Under the pieces are notes generated by a model. That model ran no database searches and was not told the DNA's origin. It saw only the letters and a list, made by a program, of their open reading frames with translations. Positions 1-7,572 of a stretch of DNA of 64,000 bases are shown one piece after another. The position numbers and the translations under genes were made by a program. How positions within the stretch are numbered: position 1 is the first letter of the stretch; each line of letters starts with the position of its first letter. The DNA is from ENR-C20 sp942493145 (GTDB taxonomy: Bacteria; Bacillota; Clostridia; Acetivibrionales; DTU013): contig OW818679.1 in assembly GCA_942493145.1 (NCBI GenBank), forward strand, positions 3,100,001-3,164,000, in the 5' to 3' direction.

Positions 1-142
1 GATTGGCGCCTGATGAAGATAGCCGGGCTAGATCCAGAAGACTTTCAAGGGTGCTGCGGTCGATTTCCACATCCTCATGGAACCTTCTGTATGTCCTGTT
101 TTTTATAATAAGATCACGTACTCCATCGAATCCTTTTGACAT
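1..142 (-). CDS. nitroreductase family protein, N-terminal fragment
   Basis: Only the first 47 codons are inside the window; the gene runs off the left edge. The ATG at 142-140 follows a GGGAGGATGAAAC ribosome site. The visible residues include NRTYRRF near position 15 and ARLSSSGAN near position 40, which match the FMN-binding start of the nitroreductase fold (R-x-R/Y-R-x-F and A-R-x-x-P/S-S-x-x-N). Family members are flavin enzymes that use NAD(P)H to reduce nitro compounds, quinones or similar acceptors; the substrate cannot be read here. It lies downstream of the DUF2007 gene on the same strand, 15 bases apart, so the two may be co-transcribed. Confidence 0.75.
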   Translation of the reverse strand, partial: MSKGFDGVRDLIIKNRTYRRFHEDVEIDRSTLESLLDLARLSSSGAN

Positions 143-157
143 GTTTCATCCTCCCTG

Positions 158-589
158 TTACTTGTTGTCGGTTTCTTCGGTTTCTTCGGTTTCTTCGGTT
201 TCTTCGGGTTCTTCGGTAACTTCTGCTTCTTCGGCTTCATCATTATCTTCAGTAACTTCCGCTTCTTCTGCCTCATCATTATCTTCGGTTTCGTCGGTTC
301 CGGAAAAATCCTCCGGGAACTCGATTTTGGCGTTCATTATCTCGCTGGCTTTTTCGTACAGCCTCGATGGCACATAAAGATCAACCCCGCAAACGGTATT
401 TCCCGTAAAAATTACGATGTAACCTCCAGCATCCTTATGCTTCAACATGACTGGGATACCCTCTGTTTTCAAGAGCCCTTCAATTATCTCCGCTTCCATC
501 ATATCTGCCGCACTGGTCAGAAAAACACCATGATCTTCATCGTCCCCATCCTGCTCCACTGGTAATTGCACATCATCATGTGATGACAT
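158..589 (-). CDS. DUF2007 domain protein with acidic repeat tail
   Basis: A 143-residue protein. Residues about 22-90 resemble the DUF2007 'putative signal transducing protein' fold: A-E-I-I-E-G-L-L-K-T-E-G-I-P-V, then a glycine-rich turn and D-L-Y-V-P followed by E-K-A-S-E-I-M. No biochemical function is established for this family. The last 45 or so residues are almost entirely Glu, Asp, Thr, Ala and Val. They come from a 36-bp duplication (12 residues, EDNDEAEEAEVT, twice) and a run of 9-bp units encoding E-E-T. The tail is probably disordered and may vary in length between strains. A GGGGAGGG ribosome site precedes the ATG at 589. There is no signal peptide, so it should be cytoplasmic. 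Confidence 0.7.
   Translation of the reverse strand: MSSHDDVQLPVEQDGDDEDHGVFLTSAADMMEAEIIEGLLKTEGIPVMLKHKDAGGYIVIFTGNTVCGVDLYVPSRLYEKASEIMNAKIEFPEDFSGTDETEDNDEAEEAEVTEDNDEAEEAEVTEEPEETEETEETEETDNK
170..286. repeat. in-frame tandem repeats in the DUF2007 gene
   Basis: Four consecutive 9-bp units (GGTTTCTTC on the plus strand, 170-205) are followed by a near copy. Two 36-bp units (215-250 and 251-286) then differ at only a few positions. All unit lengths are multiples of three, so slippage would change the tail length without breaking the frame. Confidence 0.9.
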
Positions 590-685
590 TAATAATCCCT
601 CCCCTTCGTTTTAGTTATAGTTTATTAGTTAAACTTTGAAAAATATTCTCTATATATTAATATACCACTGATGTAATTTAACAGC

Positions 686-761
686 AAAAAAACACCTGTT
701 TTTTGAACTGCCCCCCTGTCAAGTAGACAGGGGAGCAGTTCATTTTTGGGCAGGTGTTTTT
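686..761 (-). terminator. nested hairpin terminator after dctP
   Basis: An inner hairpin pairs GAACTGC..CCCCTGTC (705-720) with GACAGGGG..GCAGTTC (726-741) around the loop AAGTA. An outer stem pairs AACACCTG (691-698) with CAGGTGTT (751-758). A-tracts and T-tracts lie at both outer ends, so it could work in either direction. It sits 30 bases past the dctP stop and closes the TRAP/transhydroxylase operon. Confidence 0.85.
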
Positions 762-793
762 ACTGTCATTGAGAGTATTGCATTAATTCTTTG

Positions 794-1906
794 CTACTTC
801 TTGTATTTTGCTGCCAGCTCAACATACTTGTTGTAAATTTCCTGACCTTTATATCCTTTTGAATCCATTTCCTTAATCCAATCCTGGGCTACCTTGTTTG
901 CCTGTTCCTGCCAACGTGCTTTTTCTTCAGGTGACAGAGTACTTATCTTATCCTTGAATACTGTTGAAGCAAGTTCGTTTTTTGCATTATCCCAGTAAGT
1001 ACTGATCTCCTTTACTCCTTCCATTCCACTTTCTGCTTCAAATGCCGCCTTGACATCATCAGGCAGGGAGTTCCATTTGTCCAAATTCATGGCATTCCAG
1101 CTGGCCGCTGTGGAAATACCGCAATCCAATATATATTTTGTCTGTTCCTGGAGCTTAAATGCTGCAATTCCTGTCCAGTCAAAAACATATCCATCAATTA
1201 CACTACGCTCAAGTGATGTATACAACTCCGGCGACGGTATGTTCATCGGTGCTGCGCCAACATTCTTGAGGAATGTGGTAGGCGGTCCGCCGGGTGCCCT
1301 CAACTTAAGACCTTTCAAATCCTCAATGGTCTTAACTTCCTTCTTGTTGGTTGCTATTGGATATGCCGATAGACCTTGGACATAAAGAACCTTTACCTGG
1401 CTGTATTCTTTTGTCAAATAATCAGTATTCTCGAACATGTCCATCATTATCATACTTCCCTGCATACAATTTTCCACGCCAAGCATGGGAAGGCTTAAGC
1501 CCTCGGTTACCGGGAATACACCAGGGAAAAATCCTGTAAAGCCCCAGGCAATATCACAAACACCTGTTTTAACCATGTCGTATGCATCTTTTGCACTTCC
1601 CAATGTCGCTGAAGGATAGATGGTAATTTTGACTTTGCCGTCGCATCTGTCTTCCACGCGTTTAGCCCATGCCTCCAGAGACTTGGCAACTGTTGCAGTT
1701 GGTGGGTCATGGTGGTGCAGCTTTAGCTCAATGACCTCGCCTGCTTTTGTAACCTCAGTTGCTGCAGTTGCTTCAGTTGCTGCAGTTGTCGCAGCTGCTA
1801 CGGTAGCCTCAGTTCCTGACTGGGCATCATTGTTGCTACTACACCCGGGAAGAAAAACAGCACTTACCAGAAATACAACCAGAATTAGCCATGTTCCTTT
1901 TTTCAT
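794..1906 (-). CDS. dctP: TRAP transporter solute-binding lipoprotein DctP
   Basis: This 370-residue protein is the extracellular binding subunit of a tripartite ATP-independent periplasmic (TRAP) transporter. It starts with a lipoprotein signal (hydrophobic stretch, then L-P-G-C at about 19-22), as expected for a Gram-positive anchor. An Ala/Thr/Glu-rich linker of about 25 residues follows, then a DctP fold. The family's carboxylate-binding arginine is present in G-L-K-L-R-A-P-G-G (about residue 205). The ATG follows AGGAGGTTAAAATC. It is last in the order large subunit, Fe-S subunit, dctM, dctQ, dctP, so it probably captures the compound handled by the molybdenum enzyme. The conserved arginine points to a substrate with a carboxylate or similar anion; the identity is unknown. 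Confidence 0.92.
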   Translation of the reverse strand: MKKGTWLILVVFLVSAVFLPGCSSNNDAQSGTEATVAAATTAATEATAATEVTKAGEVIELKLHHHDPPTATVAKSLEAWAKRVEDRCDGKVKITIYPSATLGSAKDAYDMVKTGVCDIAWGFTGFFPGVFPVTEGLSLPMLGVENCMQGSMIMMDMFENTDYLTKEYSQVKVLYVQGLSAYPIATNKKEVKTIEDLKGLKLRAPGGPPTTFLKNVGAAPMNIPSPELYTSLERSVIDGYVFDWTGIAAFKLQEQTKYILDCGISTAASWNAMNLDKWNSLPDDVKAAFEAESGMEGVKEISTYWDNAKNELASTVFKDKISTLSPEEKARWQEQANKVAQDWIKEMDSKGYKGQEIYNKYVELAAKYKK

Positions 1907-1962
1907 GATTTTAACCTCCTGTTTATTTGTAATTTTTATTGCCTGTTAATTAATCCCATAAT

Positions 1963-2478
1963 TCAATTTCCGCTTTCAATCCTTAAACCTTTAACATCAA
2001 ACAAATCAGCTACAGCCTTGATTAAATCAACAACCAGACAAAGGCAGAAAACTGCAAGACCTATCATTACGGCAATATAAAATGGGTAGAGTGGAATGTA
2101 AAGTACCGATGTAGTAGCCTTACTCTCTATAGCCCCACTAATTTGGCCAAGATTCGCGTATACTGCAATAACCGTCATGACTGTTCCCATCAACAAGGTT
2201 ATTACGGAAAAAACATCCCTGACCTTTCTCGGCAGGACAGTTGTAACAATATCAACGGCGATATGTCCCTTTTCTGCCTGTGTATGGGCAAAAGCGAAAA
2301 ATACCACAACTATCATCATTTGTTCTATAATCTCGTAAGAACCTATGATCGGACTGTTAAATAAGAATCTTAAAAGAATATCCGCAACCATAACGAGCAT
2401 CATGGCAAATGTAAAGAATGCACTTAATCTTCCGAGGCCCAAACTGATCTTGTCTAAAAATTTCAACAATTCCTTCAC
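1963..2478 (-). CDS. dctQ: TRAP transporter small permease DctQ
   Basis: The small membrane subunit of the TRAP system has four predicted membrane segments (about residues 12-35, 45-65, 85-105 and 125-150) and the family pattern A-D-I-L-L-R-F near the first loop and G-S-Y-E-I. I place the start at the GTG at 2478 because AAGGTG lies five bases upstream. An in-frame GTG at 2496 would add six residues but has no ribosome site. It lies 30 bases after dctM and 56 bases before dctP. DctQ binds DctM to form the sodium-driven permease that receives substrate from DctP. Confidence 0.9.
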   Translation of the reverse strand: MKELLKFLDKISLGLGRLSAFFTFAMMLVMVADILLRFLFNSPIIGSYEIIEQMMIVVVFFAFAHTQAEKGHIAVDIVTTVLPRKVRDVFSVITLLMGTVMTVIAVYANLGQISGAIESKATTSVLYIPLYPFYIAVMIGLAVFCLCLVVDLIKAVADLFDVKGLRIESGN

Positions 2479-2507
2479 TACTGCACCTTCTTCCACATTT
2501 TTTGGAT

Positions 2508-3815
2508 TTATTTATATAAAAGGTTAGGCAATAACAATGGTATCTGCGGGAATATAACCATGATGAAAATGACTACGATAATAGCAAAGACGTGAGGTAA
2601 AACTCCACGGATAATGGTACTCATTTTTACTGAATCGCCTACGATACCTTTCACTACGAAAATGTTCATGCCTACAGGGGGTGTTATTTGTCCCATCTCC
2701 TGCATGAGGACCATAAGCACACCAAACCATATGGGATCGAATCCCAGAGCCATGATTACCGGGAAGAAGATGGGCACAGTCAGCAGGATCATGGATAGTG
2801 AGTCCATCAGTGCCCCCATGAAGACATACAGTATCAATATAAGAATCAATATTACATATTTGTTTACATCAAGCCCTGATATTGTATCCGCAAGTGACAT
2901 AGGTATTTTTGATACCGCCAGAAAAAATCCGAAAACGTATGCTCCAATTACTATTAAGAATATCATTGCCGTTGTTCTGATTGTATCCATAAGGGATTTC
3001 ATTATATTCTTCATACTTGCCTGTCTGCGCCATACAAGGTAAAGGAAAGAGCCGAAAGCACCTACTGCAGCACCCTCATTTGCTGTAAACAAACCTATGA
3101 ATATTCCACCAATAACAACAATAAAGAGAATCAGTACCGGAAGTACATTTAAAAGCGCTTTAAATTTTTCCGTCCATGTGAAGTGTTCGCTTGGTGGTCC
3201 AAGTTCGGGTTTTTTAATGCACTGAATAACAACAACACCCATATAGCACAGGCACAAAAAAATTCCCGGGATAATCCCTGCTGCAAATAATCTTCCGATG
3301 GATTGTTCGGTAATGATACCGTACACAATAAAACCGACACTCGGCGGAATGAGTATGCCCAGCGTTCCACCTGCAACAACGGCGCCAGTTGCCAGGCCAT
3401 CATCATACTTATATTTTTTCATTTCGGGAATGGCAACTGAACCAAAGGTTGCTGCCGTAGCGGTGCTTGAACCACATATTGCCGCAAAAAACGAACATGC
3501 TCCAACGGTTGCCACACCCAGACCCCCGGGTAAAAAGCCAAGCCATTTGTAACAGGCATTATACAGCTGCTTGCTCAACCCTGAATAAAAAGCAAATTGA
3601 CCCATCAGCACAAACAAAGGTATTACAGTCAGTGTATAACTGCCACCTGTAGTATAAAATATGGTTTTCAGTATGCCCATAGCCCCTTGAATATTCACGA
3701 TGTATGCAAACCCAAGGAAGCCTACGATCAGCATTGTCATTCCGACCTGCATACCCATGAAAAGCAATACCAGCAAGAGAAATATTCCAATAAGTCCAAC
3801 CAGGATAGGGTCCAT
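2508..3815 (-). CDS. dctM: TRAP transporter large permease DctM
   Basis: A 435-residue, very hydrophobic protein with about 12 membrane segments and typical DctM signatures: an early S-T-A-T-A-A-T-F-G-S-V-A-I-P-E-M segment, G-I-L-I-P-P-S motif (about residue 155) and a late Q-I-T-P-P-V-G-M-N-I-F-V motif (about residue 380). It is the transport subunit that couples solute uptake to the sodium gradient. The ATG follows GGAGGTGCAATA. It starts 43 bases after the stop of the iron-sulfur subunit gene, which places the transporter in the same transcript as the molybdenum enzyme. Confidence 0.94.
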   Translation of the reverse strand: MDPILVGLIGIFLLLVLLFMGMQVGMTMLIVGFLGFAYIVNIQGAMGILKTIFYTTGGSYTLTVIPLFVLMGQFAFYSGLSKQLYNACYKWLGFLPGGLGVATVGACSFFAAICGSSTATAATFGSVAIPEMKKYKYDDGLATGAVVAGGTLGILIPPSVGFIVYGIITEQSIGRLFAAGIIPGIFLCLCYMGVVVIQCIKKPELGPPSEHFTWTEKFKALLNVLPVLILFIVVIGGIFIGLFTANEGAAVGAFGSFLYLVWRRQASMKNIMKSLMDTIRTTAMIFLIVIGAYVFGFFLAVSKIPMSLADTISGLDVNKYVILILILILYVFMGALMDSLSMILLTVPIFFPVIMALGFDPIWFGVLMVLMQEMGQITPPVGMNIFVVKGIVGDSVKMSTIIRGVLPHVFAIIVVIFIMVIFPQIPLLLPNLLYK

Positions 3816-3858
3816 TATTGCACCTCCAAATGCTATATTTATTTCAATAGAATCCGAT

Positions 3859-4701
3859 TTACTCAGTCAGTAATTTCTGAAGCTCCAGATTTCCTTCCAC
3901 CCAATTATCATCAGTCTTCAGCCTTGTATTCCAGGGTTTATATCCATCCAGTTCAATTTTTAGTTCATATTCCATTCCACTGGGAAGATCCTCGAATTCA
4001 AAATCACCATATATGTTAGCGAATACAGACTTTGTCATTCCATTTCCGGTCAGGGTTACCTCCGCTCCTTCAGCGCATTCCCTGATATCGGGCAGGAAGA
4101 TGGTTCCTGCCACCATCATTCCGGGCAGGTTCAGATATCTTACGCGGGTATTCATTGCTTCATTGCCAGGTTCCAGTACAACAGCACCCTGGGCAAGCTT
4201 CTTTGAAACCAAACTTTCAGGATCGTCCAGATCTCCGAAAACCAGAGCCCCTGTCGGGCAAACCTCAACACAGCGTGGTTCCTTATAGCCTTGATCAAGG
4301 AAGTGGGCACACAATGTACATTTTTGGGGTAATTCCTCTTCCTCATTCCAATAAATTGCATTGTACGGGCATGCTTCAAGCAGCTGCTTCTGGCCCTTTG
4401 CTTTCACAGGATCAATCAGCACAATACCATTATCTCTTCGAGTGACAGCCCCATTATGGGCGGCTTTCTCACAGGGTGCATTTTCGCAATGCATGCAGGG
4501 AATCGCAATTGAAGCCACTTTGACTCTAGCCGACTTGCCCCGTTCAATATCTTTTATATTCATCCAGCGGTGCCCCATATGGGGTTGTGGGGCGGATACC
4601 GGCATATGAGCCTGATTGCAGTGTTCATCTTTACAGGCAAGAAAGCACGCATAGCAGCTGTTACATAAATCTACATCGATTACCATTCCGAATTTGGCCA
4701 T
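3859..4701 (-). CDS. transhydroxylase-type iron-sulfur subunit
   Basis: A 280-residue electron-transfer subunit partnering the molybdopterin protein encoded one base upstream. The ferredoxin region holds exactly 12 likely ligand cysteines: C13, C16, C19, C23; C69, C72, C77; C111; C128, C131, C144, C148. The usual cysteine at position 81 is alanine. That count fits three [4Fe-4S] clusters, as known for the small subunit of pyrogallol-phloroglucinol transhydroxylase, and not the four clusters of DmsB/NrfC. After about residue 190 there is a beta-rich domain resembling a carboxypeptidase-regulatory or prealbumin-like barrel, again matching the third domain of that small subunit. I chose the ATG at 4701 because GGGAGG lies upstream; a longer frame to 4731 overlaps the previous gene. 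No Tat signal, so cytoplasmic. Confidence 0.85.
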   Translation of the reverse strand: MAKFGMVIDVDLCNSCYACFLACKDEHCNQAHMPVSAPQPHMGHRWMNIKDIERGKSARVKVASIAIPCMHCENAPCEKAAHNGAVTRRDNGIVLIDPVKAKGQKQLLEACPYNAIYWNEEEELPQKCTLCAHFLDQGYKEPRCVEVCPTGALVFGDLDDPESLVSKKLAQGAVVLEPGNEAMNTRVRYLNLPGMMVAGTIFLPDIRECAEGAEVTLTGNGMTKSVFANIYGDFEFEDLPSGMEYELKIELDGYKPWNTRLKTDDNWVEGNLELQKLLTE

Positions 4702-4702
4702 C

Positions 4703-7204
4703 TTATATATCCTCCCACTTCTCAATATCAATTAAAGTTGAGTTCTGTGCCATTCCAGCAACATTCTTAGACATAAAACGCGCAGACGTGAGGATGTTGA
4801 CACAGCCCCCCTTGTCCGGAGTCGGCTCCCCATGTACAAAGGGTTTATATATACCTGAGGAGGTAAAGCAATGTATGACGTTGAACCGCACCCTTTCTGT
4901 CAATCTCGCTATTCCCAGCACGACGCCTCTGTCGTTGAACATTTTTACTAGATCTCCGTCTTTTATCCCCTTTGTTCTCGCGTTATCAGGATGGATACGT
5001 ACTACGATATACGGGTCGCCATCTTTGATAACCCTGTGCTCAGGTATCTCCCAAAGCCATTTTGCATGGGCATCATAATGAGTGTGGAAGCCATGGCGCG
5101 GGTGTGGGCTGATTAAATGGAATGGATATTTCTCATATAGTTCCGATTTATGACCTTCCCAACTATCCTTATAAGTAGGCATCGGGCTTCGTTCAGTGTC
5201 ATCCGGGGTGAAATGCTTTAAACTTTCAGACACAAACTCAAACTTGCCCGAATAGGTATTTAGTTTATCTGTCTTTCTGGGTGAAGAATCTGGTGTGTCG
5301 CATGCCCTGTCCTCATAAAGCCAACGATATGCAGGTGTAGGTTTGTAATCCTTCTGAAGAGGGACAACGAAATAACCTTTTTTCTCAAAATCCTCCCACG
5401 TGATATATTTAGGCATGTCTGAAAATTCGAAAAACCGTCGCACCCAACCTTTTTCATTTAAACCTTCGGTGTATTGATCTCCAAAGCCCAGTTTTCCTGC
5501 AAGATCTGCAAATATCTGATAGTCAGACTTGGATTCATATAAAGGTTCTATGCATTTCTCCTGTAAGACCACTATCCTGCGGTTGTTGCTGCTGGCAGCA
5601 TGGAATGAATATCCCCCTGAACTTCCAGCTTCGCCTATATCATCCCTCTCCAGATTTGTACAAGCTGGCAAAATGATATCAGCAAACAAAGTTTCCGGTG
5701 TCTGCCATATATCTTGACATACAACACATTCCAGCTTTGGACTTTGATACATGTCAATATATTTATTGGTTTCGGTCATTGTTCCAATGAAGGACCCTCC
5801 ATAACGGTAGAAAAGCTTAACCTCAGAATTTCCAGCCATGGGATACCTGTGTGGGGAAAATTGCTGCTCCAGGGAACTTCCGCAGAATCCGTCACCAAGC
5901 CAGCTGACCGGAGGCTCAGTAAATGCTTTGGGAAGCAATATCCTGTAAAGTTTTTGATTAACCGGATTGACCGGTACAATTTTGGCAACTGCCGAATTGG
6001 CTATGCTTCCTGCTTTATCCGCATATCCCGGGAACATGAAGTCGCAGTTCATAGGCGCTCCCAGCACTGCACTCCAGAAGTTGGTCCCTGGTTTGCCCAT
6101 ACCTTGCATGGCAGACAACAGAATCATATATCTTGATAATTCGTGACCATAAGCGGACCGCATGGAACCGCCCCAGCCACCACGGGCTCCGCATGCGAGC
6201 ATAGTGCGTTTTGATCCCCAGTCACGTGCCAATGCTTTGATGGTCGCCGCCGGAATTTCCGTCAGCTCCTCTGCATATGAGGCATCCTTAGGCTTGCCAT
6301 CACTTTCGCCCAGTATATATGACTTGAATTCATCAAAGCCATGGGCCTTTCTGTCTACATATTCCTTATCGTAGCAGCCTTCGGTTATCCAGACATATGC
6401 AATCGACTCTGCCAAAGCTGTCTCAGTTCCCGGACGTGGAGCGATCCATTTATATGCATCCTTGACAGCTGTAAAGTTGCAGAAAGGATCAATATATACC
6501 ATTTTGATACCAAGCTGCTTCATCCATACGCGCCATATCGCAGACTCCTGACCAGCATAACACCCTTTTGTCGTATCAGGATCATTGGACCAATGAACGA
6601 TCATATCCGTATTCTTCAAAGCATCTTCCAGCAGGTCATACTGTTCGGGTGCACCTAAACGCCACCAGTATCCGTATGTATGTGTTGCGCCCCAATGAAA
6701 GCCCTCCCAGCTGTCAGGGTTGTCCCAGATCTCAGTATAGCCAATAAAGTTGAAGAATCGTGAAAAGGCACTCTTTTTATATCCTACATTACCCCAGTTG
6801 TGATGTGAAGAAGTGATTGCCGCAACAGACTCCTTTCCAAATTCAGACTGGACCCGTTTAATTTCAGAGGCTACCATATCAAGCGCCTCGTCCCAGCTTG
6901 CTCTGCGATAGCCTGATTTGCCGCGGTTTTGAGGATTCCTGTTCCCGTTGGGATCAAAATCTTCCCTGATCATAGGATACTTAAGCCTATCTTGAGAATA
7001 CAGGCGATCTTTCTCGGTCATTACAACCTGGGAAAGGGTTACCTTCCTTAGCGGTGTAAAGCTCGCTCCACGAGCTTCTATTGTCCAGTCCTTATAATCG
7101 CTCTCATCAATATCCAAAGGACGTATACGTGTTATCTTTTCATTTTCGACATGAACATTAACAGGACCACCTACGGTATTATTCCTGTAAATTTTCTCTG
7201 CCAT
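4703..7204 (-). CDS. molybdopterin enzyme, pyrogallol transhydroxylase-like large subunit
   Basis: An 833-residue member of the DMSO-reductase superfamily. It lacks the N-terminal Cys-rich [4Fe-4S] motif of formate dehydrogenase and nitrate reductase and has no Tat signal. From memory of the Pelobacter acidigallici large subunit, residues about 130-400 align without gaps at a constant offset of ten. His134 (S-S-H-H-N-W-G-N-V-G-Y), Asp164 and Ser165 (N-P-D-S-W-E-G) and Tyr394 (F-P-G-Y) correspond to that enzyme's His144, Asp174, Mo-ligand Ser175 and Tyr404. C-terminal molybdopterin-dinucleotide binding motifs (S-P-H-P-R, about 645) are present. The known enzyme moves a hydroxyl group between polyhydroxybenzenes without net redox change. 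Here the neighbours are a TRAP transporter and a PucR regulator; no gallate decarboxylase or phloroglucinol reductase is nearby. The substrate is inferred only; a dehydroxylase on related compounds is possible. Confidence 0.85.
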   Translation of the reverse strand: MAEKIYRNNTVGGPVNVHVENEKITRIRPLDIDESDYKDWTIEARGASFTPLRKVTLSQVVMTEKDRLYSQDRLKYPMIREDFDPNGNRNPQNRGKSGYRRASWDEALDMVASEIKRVQSEFGKESVAAITSSHHNWGNVGYKKSAFSRFFNFIGYTEIWDNPDSWEGFHWGATHTYGYWWRLGAPEQYDLLEDALKNTDMIVHWSNDPDTTKGCYAGQESAIWRVWMKQLGIKMVYIDPFCNFTAVKDAYKWIAPRPGTETALAESIAYVWITEGCYDKEYVDRKAHGFDEFKSYILGESDGKPKDASYAEELTEIPAATIKALARDWGSKRTMLACGARGGWGGSMRSAYGHELSRYMILLSAMQGMGKPGTNFWSAVLGAPMNCDFMFPGYADKAGSIANSAVAKIVPVNPVNQKLYRILLPKAFTEPPVSWLGDGFCGSSLEQQFSPHRYPMAGNSEVKLFYRYGGSFIGTMTETNKYIDMYQSPKLECVVCQDIWQTPETLFADIILPACTNLERDDIGEAGSSGGYSFHAASSNNRRIVVLQEKCIEPLYESKSDYQIFADLAGKLGFGDQYTEGLNEKGWVRRFFEFSDMPKYITWEDFEKKGYFVVPLQKDYKPTPAYRWLYEDRACDTPDSSPRKTDKLNTYSGKFEFVSESLKHFTPDDTERSPMPTYKDSWEGHKSELYEKYPFHLISPHPRHGFHTHYDAHAKWLWEIPEHRVIKDGDPYIVVRIHPDNARTKGIKDGDLVKMFNDRGVVLGIARLTERVRFNVIHCFTSSGIYKPFVHGEPTPDKGGCVNILTSARFMSKNVAGMAQNSTLIDIEKWEDI

Positions 7205-7572
7205 AATATCCCCTCCCCATTAAAATCGATTTTAATGCAACAAGCTGATAATCGTATGTCTTATTAATTTAAATATTTAGTTTTTACTGCACTAGCTGGT
7301 TAGGTTGATTTTCCACGTTGACTTGCGAGCTCTATGCCCTTATTCGAATTAAAAATTCTATTATCTAAAAGGATAGTAGCATTATTGACTTTCGTTTTAT
7401 ATGTGAATAAAGACTGAAAAAGATTGCCTGCAGTTGTACTTACAATACAAGCAAAAAGTTGAAACCGCCTTATATGTAGGCTTTCAAGGATGTATTCATT
7501 TATGTACAGGTTGGTGCTATTTAGACAACAAGTTTGTTATAGAACTATTACTTTAAAGCAAACAAGAAATTT
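7205..7572 (-). promoter_or_regulatory. 368-bp control region of the transhydroxylase-TRAP operon
   Basis: This AT-rich gap separates the PucR-type regulator from the operon it probably controls. It contains no credible reading frame. I see no textbook -35/-10 pair on the minus strand. The clearest element is an 18-bp perfect palindrome next to the ribosome site (separate entry). Confidence 0.5.
7219..7236. promoter_or_regulatory. 18-bp perfect palindrome, candidate operator
   Basis: ATTAAAATCGATTTTAAT is its own reverse complement. It lies directly upstream of the GGGGAGGGG ribosome site of the large-subunit gene, so a bound regulator or an RNA hairpin here could control expression. AT-rich palindromes can arise by chance, so the role is tentative. 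Confidence 0.45.

Noticed and set aside
4703..7204. Naming the large subunit formate dehydrogenase, DMSO reductase or acetylene hydratase
   Set aside because: There is no N-terminal Cys cluster motif and no Tat signal. The constant-offset match at His134/Asp164/Ser165/Tyr394 favours the transhydroxylase type, and a dedicated Fe-S subunit with a beta-barrel tail argues against acetylene hydratase.
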